A stretch of 34,795 nucleotides of DNA from Acidimicrobiia bacterium (GCA_025359845.1 JANYDT010000125.1:1-34795); one strand, 5' to 3'. Shown: positions 19,140 to 28,855, numbered from the stretch's first letter. Notes: a model not told the origin generated them from the sequence alone. Program-made: numbers and translations.

Positions 19140-20937
19140 ACCGGGCATCGACCACAGCGCCGATCTACCTCCGGCGCTGTCGTCGCTGTGGCGCACCGTA
19201 AAACTCGGATACCGGGCCGAGCCGCGGCTCCTGGCGTTCTCGTTCGCCATGACCTTGTTCACCGCGCTGCCCGACGCACTGCTGGCGCTTTGGCTCAAGA
19301 TTCTCGCCGACGGCGTCATCAACCATCATCGCCGGGCGGTGGTGATCGCGGCCATCGGCATCGCCATCTCGACCACGGCCACGTGGTATCTCAAAGTGCT
19401 CTTCGACCGATTGCAGCGCCGCTTTCGTGACCGCGTGGCTATTGCGTTGGAGTCCCATGTCGCCCGCCTCCAGGCCTCGGTGGCGACGATCGAGCATCAC
19501 GAGCGACCCGACTACCTAGACCGGCTGTCGGTGCTGCGGGATCAAGTGTTCGCGCTCGATCACCTCTTCATGTCGCTGTTTTCAACTGTCGGCTGGATCC
19601 TGCGCCTGGCCGTCACCATCGTCTTGTTGGCCACCATCCATCCCGCGCTCATCGCCCTGGTGTTATTCGCCATTCCGACAGTCGTCATGGCCACGTGGCG
19701 ACCTGGGGTGGAACGCAAAGTCGAAGAACGGGCGGCCCCTCACCAGCGTCGAGCCCGGCACCTCTTCGCCCTCGGCACGACCGCCCCTCCGGGTAAAGAG
19801 ATACGCGTGACCGGAACCGGCGCGGCGCTGATCGAACGCCGCCAAACCGCTTGGCAGCAGTGGTACCGGCCGATCTCCGCCACGCGATGGACCAGCGCGG
19901 TTTGGCACTCGATGGCGTGGGCGATCTTCGGACTGGCCTACGTGGGCGCCATCGTGTTCGTCGCATCCGGGCTCGAAGCCTCCGCCGGCTCGGTACTTCT
20001 CGTGCTCGCCGCCGGCAGTCGGCTTTCGCAATACGTCGGCGGTGCGGTGGGCGAACTCGGATTTCTCCGGGGCATCTGGCTCGACTCGTCGCGACGCCTT
20101 AGCTGGCTGGAGGATTACGCCGCGTCGATCGACGAGCACGCTGATCAACCGGCGCCGAACCGACTCGCGACCGGCATCCATCTCGATCATGTGTCGTTTC
20201 GGTATCCGGGCACCGAGAAGCTCGTGCTCGACGATGTCACGCTCGACCTGCCGGCCGGCGCGGTCGTGGCCATAGTGGGCGAGAACGGCGCCGGTAAAAG
20301 CACGTTGGTCAAGTTGTTGTGTCGCCTGTACAAACCATCGGCCGGTCGCATCCTGATCGACGACGTCGACCTCCTGTCGATCCCGTCGAGTGAGTGGCGG
20401 TCGCGTCTCGCCGGGGCCTTCCAAGATTTCTTCCGGTTCGAGTTCCACGCCCAGCACTCGGTGGGCCTTGGCGAGGTGGGTCGCCTTGATGACCGGCCGG
20501 CCGTCGAGTCGGCCGTAGGCCGGGCCGGCGCCGACGATGTGATCGACCGCCTGGCGTACGGCCTCGACACCCAACTGGGTCCGACCTGGGAAGAGGGCGT
20601 CGAGGTGAGTTTCGGGCAATGGCAGAAGCTGGCCTTGGCCCGCGGGTTCATGCGCGACGCGCCGTTGCTGTTGGTGCTCGACGAACCCACCGCCGCGCTC
20701 GACGCAGAGACGGAGCACGCCCTGTTCGAGCGCTACGCCCAAGCGTCTCGCGAGGGCGCCAACACGGGGCGGATCACGGTGCTCGTCTCGCACCGCTTCT
20801 CCACCGTGCGTATGGCCGATCTCATCGTCGTGCTCGACGGCGCCCGGCTGGTCGAAGTCGGCTCCCACGAGCAACTCATGGCTCGACGGGGGCAGTATCA
20901 CGAGTTGTTCGAAATCCAGGCCGCGGCGTTTCGATAA
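19123..20937 (+). CDS. ABC exporter half-transporter (TMD-NBD), partner of the preceding gene
   Basis: Walker A GENGAGKST, variant signature VSFGQWQKLALARGF, Walker B LLLVLDEP, H-loop VSHRFS; ATG inside the preceding ORF with GAGGAGGTGATTT upstream. Confidence 0.93.
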   Translation: MKPSAEPGIDHSADLPPALSSLWRTVKLGYRAEPRLLAFSFAMTLFTALPDALLALWLKILADGVINHHRRAVVIAAIGIAISTTATWYLKVLFDRLQRRFRDRVAIALESHVARLQASVATIEHHERPDYLDRLSVLRDQVFALDHLFMSLFSTVGWILRLAVTIVLLATIHPALIALVLFAIPTVVMATWRPGVERKVEERAAPHQRRARHLFALGTTAPPGKEIRVTGTGAALIERRQTAWQQWYRPISATRWTSAVWHSMAWAIFGLAYVGAIVFVASGLEASAGSVLLVLAAGSRLSQYVGGAVGELGFLRGIWLDSSRRLSWLEDYAASIDEHADQPAPNRLATGIHLDHVSFRYPGTEKLVLDDVTLDLPAGAVVAIVGENGAGKSTLVKLLCRLYKPSAGRILIDDVDLLSIPSSEWRSRLAGAFQDFFRFEFHAQHSVGLGEVGRLDDRPAVESAVGRAGADDVIDRLAYGLDTQLGPTWEEGVEVSFGQWQKLALARGFMRDAPLLLVLDEPTAALDAETEHALFERYAQASREGANTGRITVLVSHRFSTVRMADLIVVLDGARLVEVGSHEQLMARRGQYHELFEIQAAAFR

Positions 20938-20953
20938 GAGCCCAAGATCAACC

Positions 20954-21838
20954 TTGGGGCCGACTGCGCCGATAGATCTGGATGTGAGTCTGGGAGTGGC
21001 CGTCGGCGCCATGGATGTGAGTCTGGGAGGGGCCGTCGGCGCCCTGGGAGGGGCCGTGCTCGGCGCCGCAATTGCCTTGGCCGTACTGCTTCGGACACGG
21101 TGGCCCGTGGCGGCCCCGTCCCCATCCCCAGGTTTCGATAAGCTGGCCGAGACCTTGTCGGAGGTGGCGAGATCAGCCCACGCCCAGGCCGAATCGATGA
21201 GCCGTTTGGCCGTCATGACCGCCGAGTCGGTGCGGCTGGCCAGTGGCTCATACGTGTACGAACTGCGCGACCGATTCGATGCCGCTTTGGGGCCGTCGGT
21301 GGTCGGCGTGGCTCACGTCGAACTCAGCGGCGGCTCCGATCTCGGACCGGTGGAAGCGCTCGCCTTTCAAGCCGGAGACCGCGTTCGCGCCGAAGTGCGC
21401 ATCACCGTCAATCAGTCCTTTGTGCGGCGCATCGTGACGGCCCAGTGGGACCCGACGCCGGGGCGGTGCCAGGCCCATCCCGCCACGTTTGCGGCGGCCG
21501 CCGGAGTTCCAATCGCCGGCAACCGCTGGGAGCTGCCCACCGATGTCTCGCTATTCATCGATATGGCGCTCGATCTCGACGTCGGCTCATTGGCGCCAGG
21601 ACCCTTCGAGACCAAAGGGCAATTGGCGCTCGAGCTGACCGACTCGCGACCGGAGGGAGTCATTTCCCGCTTCGTGATCGACGTGCGCATTGCCGCCACC
21701 GTGGTGCCCGACGATGACGGCATCGGCCTCGACGGGCCGGTCATCGACGCCGTTCTCGGCGATGAACATCGCTCCTACTTGCTTGAGAAGTCGAGCAATC
21801 TCGTTCTCGAACTGCCTCGCCTCCGAGAGTTGAACTGA
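20954..21838 (+). CDS. Predicted membrane-anchored protein of unknown function
   Basis: Single hydrophobic N-terminal segment (GGAVLGAAIALAVLL), long soluble region; start uncertain (TTG 20954 or ATG 21011). Confidence 0.6.
   Translation: MGPTAPIDLDVSLGVAVGAMDVSLGGAVGALGGAVLGAAIALAVLLRTRWPVAAPSPSPGFDKLAETLSEVARSAHAQAESMSRLAVMTAESVRLASGSYVYELRDRFDAALGPSVVGVAHVELSGGSDLGPVEALAFQAGDRVRAEVRITVNQSFVRRIVTAQWDPTPGRCQAHPATFAAAAGVPIAGNRWELPTDVSLFIDMALDLDVGSLAPGPFETKGQLALELTDSRPEGVISRFVIDVRIAATVVPDDDGIGLDGPVIDAVLGDEHRSYLLEKSSNLVLELPRLRELN
20981..21043 (+). repeat. 33-bp imperfect tandem repeat at the 5' end of ORF 20954
   Basis: GATGTGAGTCTGGGAGTGGCCGTCGGCGCCATG then GATGTGAGTCTGGGAGGGGCCGTCGGCGCC; encodes DVSLGVAVGAM/DVSLGGAVGA. 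Confidence 0.85.
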
Positions 21839-21872
21839 CCCGTACCCTGGCCCGTACCTGGCCCGTACCTGG
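21839..21872 (+). repeat. Short tandem repeat directly after a stop codon
   Basis: CCCGTACCCTGG, CCCGTACCTGG, CCCGTACCTGG. Confidence 0.85.
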
Positions 21873-22036
21873 CCGGTCGGAGGCTCGCCGGCGATGAGAA
21901 GGACTGAACATCTCATGAGTAACTGAAGCACGCTCCAGAGGTGAGCGCGATGAGGGGTACTACGACGAAGGTCGCATAGACAAACCGTCTACCGCGCCGT
22001 CACAATGAGGCCCCTCAACAATGGAAGCGGTTCAAC

Positions 22037-22501
22037 ATGCGATCGTCAACGAAGTGGTCAGCGGTTTGTTTTGCCTTGGTGGCGTTGGTCGGCGGGTCGG
22101 TTCCGGCCCTGGCCTCAGGATCGGGAAGTGGCGGCGGAGGAAGTAGCAGCGGCGGCGGTGCTCCGGGCTGTGCCTCGGTGGTTCCTGACGCGCCGTACTA
22201 CTTCGGCCGTGGAAACCTGAAGTTCGTGTTCTCCGGCACTGTGACCAACTGCGGGACCGCCCCCTCTACATACACCATGCGAGTCACCGATGTCGGTGTG
22301 CACGCCGATCCACTGTGCTCGGTCGGCTCGACGAGTTACCGCTTGATTCCTGTCGCGGCCGGCGCGTCACAGTGGTGGTGGCAAGCCACCGGCTCTGGGG
22401 TTTGCCTGTACGACTACTACACCCTCCAGGTTGACGTGCTTGAGAACAACACGGTGCTGACAAGTGCGGTCGCCCATTGGGGAACGCCGCCGGCACCCTA
22501 G
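22037..22501 (+). CDS. Small secreted protein of unknown function
   Basis: Signal MRSSTKWSAVCFALVALVGGSVPALA, Gly/Ser-rich linker, Cys-containing mature region. Confidence 0.65.
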   Translation: MRSSTKWSAVCFALVALVGGSVPALASGSGSGGGGSSSGGGAPGCASVVPDAPYYFGRGNLKFVFSGTVTNCGTAPSTYTMRVTDVGVHADPLCSVGSTSYRLIPVAAGASQWWWQATGSGVCLYDYYTLQVDVLENNTVLTSAVAHWGTPPAP

Positions 22502-22517
22502 CAAGCTCAGCATCCTG

Positions 22518-22546
22518 AACCGGCCCGGCTCTCAGTAGGGCCGGTT
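22518..22546 (+). terminator. Candidate hairpin terminator
   Basis: AACCGGCCC (22518-22526) and GGGCCGGTT (22538-22546), perfect 9 bp inverted repeat with 11 nt loop, 17 nt after the stop of the secreted-protein ORF; only a short T run. Confidence 0.5.
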
Positions 22547-22640
22547 TCGCGTGAGTTCGAATCTCGTACCCACGGCAACCGTCTCTATACTCCGGCGCCG
22601 AGGTGTTCGCGATCGTCGAATCCATGAAAGCAGGAGCGTG

Positions 22641-23498
22641 ATGAAGCTCGCCCGGTTCACCCACGACGGACGGACCCGACTCGGCGTGGTCGAAGGAGAG
22701 ACAATCGCCGACATTGGATCGGCCGATCCGACCCTGCCCACCGATGTGCTGGGCGTTGTGGGCCCCGATGGTTTGGCTCGCGCTGCGTCGTTGGTGGCCG
22801 GCGCGCCGCGTTTGGCCCTAGCTGACGTGCGCCTCGAGGCGCCGATCGCGGTTCCGCCGGTGTTTCTGGCCATCGGCCTCAACTACGCCGCTCACGTGGC
22901 CGAATCAGGCATGAAGAAGCCTGATGCGCCGGTGGTGTTCAACAAGCAAATCACATGCGTGGTCGGTCCATACGACCCGATTGAGGTACCCAACGTCGCC
23001 CCGGATTGGGTCGACTACGAAGGCGAGCTCGGCATCGTGATCGGGACGCGGTGCCGCAACGTGTCCGTCGAGCGGGCCCCCGAGGTGGTCGCCGGCTATC
23101 TCGTGGTCAACGACGTGTCGGTGCGCGACTGGCAAAGCGCCACTCCCACGATGACTATGGGCAAGTCGTGGGACACTCACGGCCCCATCGGTCCGTGGCT
23201 CGTCACGGCCGACGAGGTGCCCGACCCGCACAATTTGCGGCTACGCACGTGGGTCGACGACGAGGTGCGACAAGATTCGTCGACCAGGCAGATGATCACG
23301 AACTGCTGGGAACAGATCGCCCATCTCTCGACCGCGTTCACGTTGCTACCGGGCACAATCATCGCCACCGGCACGCCCGAGGGGGTGGGCATGGCGGCCA
23401 AGCCGCCCCGTTGTCTCAAGATCGGCTCCCGGGTTCGCATCGAGATCGAAGGTATTGGCACCATCAATAACCCCGTCGTCGCGCAGCCTTTGGCGTAA
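22641..23498 (+). CDS. Fumarylacetoacetate hydrolase family protein
   Basis: FLAIGLNYAAHVAESG, PVVFNKQITCVVGP, DYEGELGIVIG, VNDVSVRDWQ, ATGTPEGVG; AGGAG upstream of ATG. Confidence 0.93.
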   Translation: MKLARFTHDGRTRLGVVEGETIADIGSADPTLPTDVLGVVGPDGLARAASLVAGAPRLALADVRLEAPIAVPPVFLAIGLNYAAHVAESGMKKPDAPVVFNKQITCVVGPYDPIEVPNVAPDWVDYEGELGIVIGTRCRNVSVERAPEVVAGYLVVNDVSVRDWQSATPTMTMGKSWDTHGPIGPWLVTADEVPDPHNLRLRTWVDDEVRQDSSTRQMITNCWEQIAHLSTAFTLLPGTIIATGTPEGVGMAAKPPRCLKIGSRVRIEIEGIGTINNPVVAQPLA

Positions 23499-23581
23499 CA
23501 CCACCGTATAGGTGGCTTTGTGGGCGGCTCCGGGACGCAACGGATTGTCCTTGCGCGGTCAAATGACTCTATGTTCAGTGC

Positions 23582-24409
23582 ATGAATGCAGGGGTGCTCT
23601 TAGCTCCAGAGGACGTGAATCGCTCAACGTGGCAGGGGTCGACGACCCTGCGGTGGTTCGCCGAATATGAGGGTTGGTCCGACGACGGCGAGCGGGCGGC
23701 CACAGAATCCCTTCCGCTTGGAGTTCACGGACAGCCGATTCTCGACATCGGGGTCGGGGCAGGGCGGACCACGCCTCTGTTGCGCGCGCTCAGCACCGAC
23801 TATCGGGCAATCGACTTTGCGCCGGCGATGGTCGACCTATGCCACAGGAAGTATCCAGACGTCGATGTGCGACATGGAGACGCCCGCGACTTGTCGCAGT
23901 TCTCGAACAACAGCATGGGGCTCGTCGCGTTCAGCTGGAACGGAATCGACGCCGTCGGCGACACCGATCGCGCCGCCATCTTCGGGGAGGTATTTCGCGT
24001 ACTGCGACCCGGCGGCGTGTTCTTCTTTTCGACCCATAACAAGCTCGGCCCCGGCCATCGTGAAACCCCTTGGCATTTCGGGCTCCGCGATCTGAAGCAT
24101 CCAAAAAGCACGGCCCGCCGTCTCGCCTCCTTGCCCCTCGACGTACGCAACCGCCGACGCCTGCGACCCCTCAACCACGACGCCGGCGAGTGGTCGATGA
24201 TGAACGCCGGCGCGCATCATTTCGGCATCGTCATCCATTACACGACCTTGCTTCACGCCGTCGCCGAAGTTGAGACTGCGGGCTTTCAGCCCGAGCCCGA
24301 GGTGTATGCGTCGTCCAACGGTCGCCGCCTCGCGGTCGACGACGAAACCAGTGATGTGTGGTGGTTCCATCTGTTGGCCGTCAAGGCCGCCCTACGATGC
24401 GACCCATGA
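23582..24409 (+). CDS. Class I SAM-dependent methyltransferase
   Basis: ILDIGVGAGRTTPLL, AIDFAPAMVDLCHRKYPDVDV, LRPGGVFFFSTHN. Confidence 0.88.
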   Translation: MNAGVLLAPEDVNRSTWQGSTTLRWFAEYEGWSDDGERAATESLPLGVHGQPILDIGVGAGRTTPLLRALSTDYRAIDFAPAMVDLCHRKYPDVDVRHGDARDLSQFSNNSMGLVAFSWNGIDAVGDTDRAAIFGEVFRVLRPGGVFFFSTHNKLGPGHRETPWHFGLRDLKHPKSTARRLASLPLDVRNRRRLRPLNHDAGEWSMMNAGAHHFGIVIHYTTLLHAVAEVETAGFQPEPEVYASSNGRRLAVDDETSDVWWFHLLAVKAALRCDP

Positions 24410-25056
24410 CCGAACTTCTGCCGCTGAACCCTGACGAACTCCTGACCACCACTCGGGCGGTGCGCAAGCGGCTGGATTTCGATCGGCCCGTCCCGCGGGC
24501 GCTCGTAGAGGAGTGCGTCGAGATCGCGGTGCAATCACCCTCGGGCTCGAATCGCCAAAGTTGGCAGTGGGTGCTGATCGACGATGTGGCCAAGAAGAAG
24601 GCGCTGGCCGACCTCTACGGCGAAGTTTTCGACGAATACATGCTGGCGCCGGCGAGCGCGCAGTACGAGGAGGGAGACACCCGGGCCGAGCGACGGGAGA
24701 AGGTCACCGAGTCGGCGAAGTACTTGCGCGAGCGCTACCACGAGGTGCCGATCATGTTGGCCGCGTACCAGGAAGGGCGGATCGACACGCAGCCGGCGTC
24801 GAGTCAAGGTGGTTACTGGGGCTCCGTGATCCCCGCGGTCTGGAGCTTCATGTTGGCGTTACGGGCCCGCGGCCTCGGCTCGGCTTGGACCACTATGACG
24901 TGTCGACGAGAGGAAGAAGTGGCCGCGGTGCTTGGCGTGCCTCACGACCAATACACCCACGTGGGCCTGTTCCCCGTGGCCTACACCCTCGGCACCGATT
25001 TCAAACCGGCTCCCCGCCTCGACACCGCCTCGGTCATCCACTGGAACCAGTGGTGA
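24406..25056 (+). CDS. Nitroreductase family protein
   Basis: TTTRAVRKRLDFDRPV, AVQSPSGSNRQSWQWV, GSVIPAVWSFMLALRARGLGSAWTT; ATGA overlap with the preceding gene. Confidence 0.87.
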   Translation: MTELLPLNPDELLTTTRAVRKRLDFDRPVPRALVEECVEIAVQSPSGSNRQSWQWVLIDDVAKKKALADLYGEVFDEYMLAPASAQYEEGDTRAERREKVTESAKYLRERYHEVPIMLAAYQEGRIDTQPASSQGGYWGSVIPAVWSFMLALRARGLGSAWTTMTCRREEEVAAVLGVPHDQYTHVGLFPVAYTLGTDFKPAPRLDTASVIHWNQW

Positions 25057-25169
25057 CTACGGGCTGATCAAGCGCTCGCGGACGCCTCAGAACGTCTGAC
25101 CGACTCGACATCGGCTACGCAGGGGTGGCTAAGGTGCGGTCGTCGCGCCCGCCAACGAAGGAGACCCCG

Positions 25170-26444
25170 ATGTCAATGACCGAAGTCCGAGCCGATGTCA
25201 TCAACCTCGGCGAGCCGTCGTTTTGGGGTCGACCACTGCCCGAGCGCTACGAAGCGTTCGCCGAACTGCGACGCACTCCCGGCCTCACGTTCCACGAGGC
25301 ACCGGTCTTTTCGGGCATGCCCGAGTCGCCCGGATGGTATGCCGCGGTGCGGATGGACGACATCCACGAGATCTCGCGCCACCCCGAGATCTACTCCAAC
25401 GGCGTGGGCGCGATTAGAACTTTCGACTGGCCCGAGCCGTTCTGGGACGTCTTCGAATCGATCATCGCCATGGATGACCCGCGCCATGCCCGGCTGCGGC
25501 GCCTGGTGAGCCGCAGCTTCACCCCCGGCATCCTGCGCCGCGTCGAGGAGTCGATCCAGCGTATCGCCGCCGAGATCGTCGACTCGGTGCAAGCCCGGGG
25601 TGAATGTGACTTCGTGCACGATATCGCGGCCGCGCTCCCGCTCAAAGTGATCTGCGACATGGTCGGCATCGCCGACGACGAGTACGAGTTCGTGTTCGAA
25701 AAGTCGAGCATGATCCTTGGCGCGGAGGACCCCGAATACGCTGCCCAATTCCCCGACTTCTTCACCGCCCTCATGAGTTCCGCGCACGACCTCATCGGCC
25801 TGATCGAGAGGCATTGCGACGAGCGAGAGAAGAACCCGACCGAAGATTTGACGTCGGTGCTCGTGCACGCCGAAGTCGACGGCGAGAAACTGACACGCGC
25901 CGAAATCGGCCGGTTCTTCATACTGTTGCTCGTGGCCGGCAATGAGACTACGCGCAACGCGATCGCCCACGGCATGCGCTATCTCACGGAAAACCCCGAT
26001 CAAAGGGCGATCTGGGCGGCCGACTTCGACGGTGTCGCGCCGACCGCGGTTGATGAAATCGTGCGCTACGCCAGTCCCGTCATATACATGCGCCGCACCG
26101 TCGCCGAAGCCACGACCTTGAGCGGTCAGCCCCTCGCCGTGGGCGACAAGATCGTCATGTACTACCAGGCTGCTGATCGCGACGAGGCCCACTTCGAAGA
26201 CCCCGAGCGGTTCGACGTGCTGCGCAGCCCCAACCTCCATGTCGGTTTTGGCGGACCGGGGCCACACTTCTGTCTGGGCGCCCATCTCGCCCGCCGCGAA
26301 ATCACGGTTATGTTCCGCGAGCTTTTCCGCCGATTACCCGACATCCACACCACGGCCGCGCCCGACCTGCTCTTGGGCGACTTCGTGTTCGGTGTCAAAC
26401 GCCAAGCCTGCGCGTTCACACCAGTTACTGCCGCGAAGGTCTAG
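25170..26444 (+). CDS. Cytochrome P450
   Basis: I-helix LLLVAGNETTRN, heme motif FGGPGPHFCLGAHLAR; AAGGAG upstream of ATG 25170. Confidence 0.95.
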   Translation: MSMTEVRADVINLGEPSFWGRPLPERYEAFAELRRTPGLTFHEAPVFSGMPESPGWYAAVRMDDIHEISRHPEIYSNGVGAIRTFDWPEPFWDVFESIIAMDDPRHARLRRLVSRSFTPGILRRVEESIQRIAAEIVDSVQARGECDFVHDIAAALPLKVICDMVGIADDEYEFVFEKSSMILGAEDPEYAAQFPDFFTALMSSAHDLIGLIERHCDEREKNPTEDLTSVLVHAEVDGEKLTRAEIGRFFILLLVAGNETTRNAIAHGMRYLTENPDQRAIWAADFDGVAPTAVDEIVRYASPVIYMRRTVAEATTLSGQPLAVGDKIVMYYQAADRDEAHFEDPERFDVLRSPNLHVGFGGPGPHFCLGAHLARREITVMFRELFRRLPDIHTTAAPDLLLGDFVFGVKRQACAFTPVTAAKV

Positions 26445-26454
26445 ACGACTCGTG

Positions 26455-28032
26455 TTAGTGACCGGGCGTGGCCGCAGCTGCGGGCGAACCGCCGATAAGG
26501 GGCAACTCCCGTAACCGTTGCAGCACGAAAAACAACACGACGAAGATCGCCACTACTACAAGGAACACGACTCTTGCCCCCTGTCCGAGCCCGACGGCGA
26601 TGGCGTGTCGAGTGGGTTCGTCGAGCTTGGCGATGGCCTTCGGGTCACGAATGATGGTGCTCGCTTTGACGTCCGGCCCGAGGCGGCTCTTCACTGTTGC
26701 GGCAACCCGTTCAGTGAAGAGCGAACCAAAGATGGCCAGACCGATCGAGCCCCCCAGAGATCGGAAGAAAACTTGCGTCGCCGTCGCCACGCCCATGTCG
26801 CCCGGTCGATCGCTGCGCTGAATGCTGTTCTGCATGGCCACGCTACTAACGGTAAAGATAGCCCCCGTGCCGAGTCCGGCCAGCAACAGCGGAAAGGCCA
26901 AGATCGTGTAGCCGATATCAGCATCGATGCGCGCCACCCCGAGAAACCCAACCCCGGCCACGACGCACGCAACGACGACAAAGGCTTTGTAGCGCCCGGT
27001 TTTGGCGATGAGGCGACCCACGATGATCGTGCCGACGAGGGAGCCAAGTATTTGCGGAACGAGATACAGACCCGATCGGGTCGGCGAAACCCCACGGGCG
27101 TCCTGGAAGAACAACGGCAGGAAGATATTCGTGCCGAACACCGATGCGCCGATCAACACGCTCACCAAATAGATGTTGGCGCAGACCTTGTTGCGGAACA
27201 GGCTCAACGGAATCATCGGTTCCACCGCCCGCCGTTCTTGGGCGATAAAGCCCGCAACAAGGACCGCGGCTCCGACGAACAACCCGACGACGCGGCCCCG
27301 ACCCCACCCTTTGCGACCCTCCTCCAGCCCGAGCATGAGGAAGATCAGCGCGACCGACAACAAGGCCGCACCCAGCAGATCGAGGCGCGTCTTGCGGCGT
27401 TTGAATGGAAGTCGAAGCTGCCAAATCGACGCGCCCAAGGCGATCAATCCAATGGGGATGTTGATCAGGAAAACCCATGGCCACGACCACCGATCGACGA
27501 TGAACCCACCCACCAACGGACCGCTGATACCGGCCACGGTATAAGCCCCGACGTACAGCCCGATGTAACGGCCCCGCTCACGCGGCGTGATCAGATCACC
27601 GAGGATGGCGAACGTGATGGCCTGAATGCCACCTCCGCCGACTCCTTGCAGTCCCCTTGCGGCAATGAGTTGGCCGATGCTGTGCGCACCCGCACATAAC
27701 ACCGAAGCAATGAGGAAGATGACAATGCTGATGTGAAAGAGCCGCTGGCGCCCATAAAGGTCGCTGAGCTTGCCGAGGATCGGCATGGCGATGGTCGAAG
27801 TGAGAATGTACGACGTTCCGACCCACGCGTAGCCCGAGACGCCATTGAGTTTGCCGGCGATGGTCGGCAAGGCGGTATTGACGATGGAGAGGTCGAGCGC
27901 GGCCAATAACGTACCCATGAGAAGCGCGCACAACACGACTACGAGCTGCGCCATCGTCATGCCGGGGATTGTCACGCCTGGCGCTTGGCGGCCTCCAGTC
28001 GAGCGATCGTTGGTCTTGGGTTTCACCAACAC
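26455..28032 (-). CDS. MFS transporter, DHA2/EmrB-like drug exporter family
   Basis: LDLSIVNTALPTIAGKL, WVGTSYILTSTIAMPILGKLSDLYGRQ, RGLQGVGGGGIQ; multiple TM segments. GTG start, exact start uncertain. Confidence 0.9.
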   Translation of the reverse strand: MLVKPKTNDRSTGGRQAPGVTIPGMTMAQLVVVLCALLMGTLLAALDLSIVNTALPTIAGKLNGVSGYAWVGTSYILTSTIAMPILGKLSDLYGRQRLFHISIVIFLIASVLCAGAHSIGQLIAARGLQGVGGGGIQAITFAILGDLITPRERGRYIGLYVGAYTVAGISGPLVGGFIVDRWSWPWVFLINIPIGLIALGASIWQLRLPFKRRKTRLDLLGAALLSVALIFLMLGLEEGRKGWGRGRVVGLFVGAAVLVAGFIAQERRAVEPMIPLSLFRNKVCANIYLVSVLIGASVFGTNIFLPLFFQDARGVSPTRSGLYLVPQILGSLVGTIIVGRLIAKTGRYKAFVVVACVVAGVGFLGVARIDADIGYTILAFPLLLAGLGTGAIFTVSSVAMQNSIQRSDRPGDMGVATATQVFFRSLGGSIGLAIFGSLFTERVAATVKSRLGPDVKASTIIRDPKAIAKLDEPTRHAIAVGLGQGARVVFLVVVAIFVVLFFVLQRLRELPLIGGSPAAAATPGH

Positions 28033-28113
28033 GAGGCCCGATCAAACTCGGTCAGCGCCGGCGCGCGCCATTCGGATGCCTCCGTCGGCCACCCGGTGTG
28101 CCACGATCCCACC

Positions 28114-28845
28114 ATGGATACGCAACTTCTAGTCGACCAGGCTTGTTCCAAGATCGGGGCGCTCGGAAGCGCGTTCTACTTCACGCCCGAGACAGTGGGG
28201 GTGGGCAAGAGCCTTGGCCTCAACGGTTTCACTTTCTACTTTCTAGGACGAGGCGGAGTGCTCGGCGACGTCGAGGCGCCGGTGATCACCAGCGCCTTCG
28301 GGTATTGGAACCCTGAGCTGATTACCAAGTCGTGGGAAAGCGCCCGCGAAAAGATGGCGCCGCGCGACGCCGGCCGCCGCTACATGCAGTGCGCTCACGA
28401 TCTCGGCCGGTCCAAGTTCGCCGGCGTTGCTGATCTCGCAGGCTTCTGCGCCGCGGCCGAGGCCGTCAACAACGCCGCCGATCCTTCGGGCCTGGCCTTG
28501 TACGCCGGCACCGCCGCTGAGCCGTTGGCTGACGACCTGCCCGGCCGGGCCATGCAGCTCATCACCGTCTTGCGCGAGTTCCGCGGTTCAGCCCACCTGG
28601 TGGCGGTACTCGCATCGGGCGTAGCCCCCAAGATTGCCCACTACATCAAGCGACCCGACATGTACAAGACCTTCGGGTGGGGCGAAGACGCACCCCAAGT
28701 TACCGACGCCGACCGTGCCCACTTGGCCGCCGCTGACACGACGACAGACCGGATGGTGACGAGCGCATTCGGCGTGCTCGACGACGACGGGGCGAAAGCC
28801 CTGTTGGCCGGACTCGACAACATTGAGGCAGCCCTGAAGGGCTGA
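28114..28845 (+). CDS. SCO6745-like actinobacterial protein
   Basis: Overall pattern (FYFTPE..GLNGFTFYFLGRGGVLGDV, AFGYWNPE, CAHDLGR) resembles the SCO6745 family. Confidence 0.7.
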   Translation: MDTQLLVDQACSKIGALGSAFYFTPETVGVGKSLGLNGFTFYFLGRGGVLGDVEAPVITSAFGYWNPELITKSWESAREKMAPRDAGRRYMQCAHDLGRSKFAGVADLAGFCAAAEAVNNAADPSGLALYAGTAAEPLADDLPGRAMQLITVLREFRGSAHLVAVLASGVAPKIAHYIKRPDMYKTFGWGEDAPQVTDADRAHLAAADTTTDRMVTSAFGVLDDDGAKALLAGLDNIEAALKG

Positions 28846-28855
28846 CCCGCCGTGA

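Noticed and set aside
19663-21216. 517-aa minus-strand ORF
   Set aside because: Antisense to the second ABC transporter, whose motifs are unambiguous
25173-26285. 370-aa minus-strand ORF
   Set aside because: Antisense to the cytochrome P450
26518-27699. 393-aa plus-strand ORF
   Set aside because: Antisense to the MFS transporter; hydrophilic Asp/Arg-rich composition typical of a shadow frame
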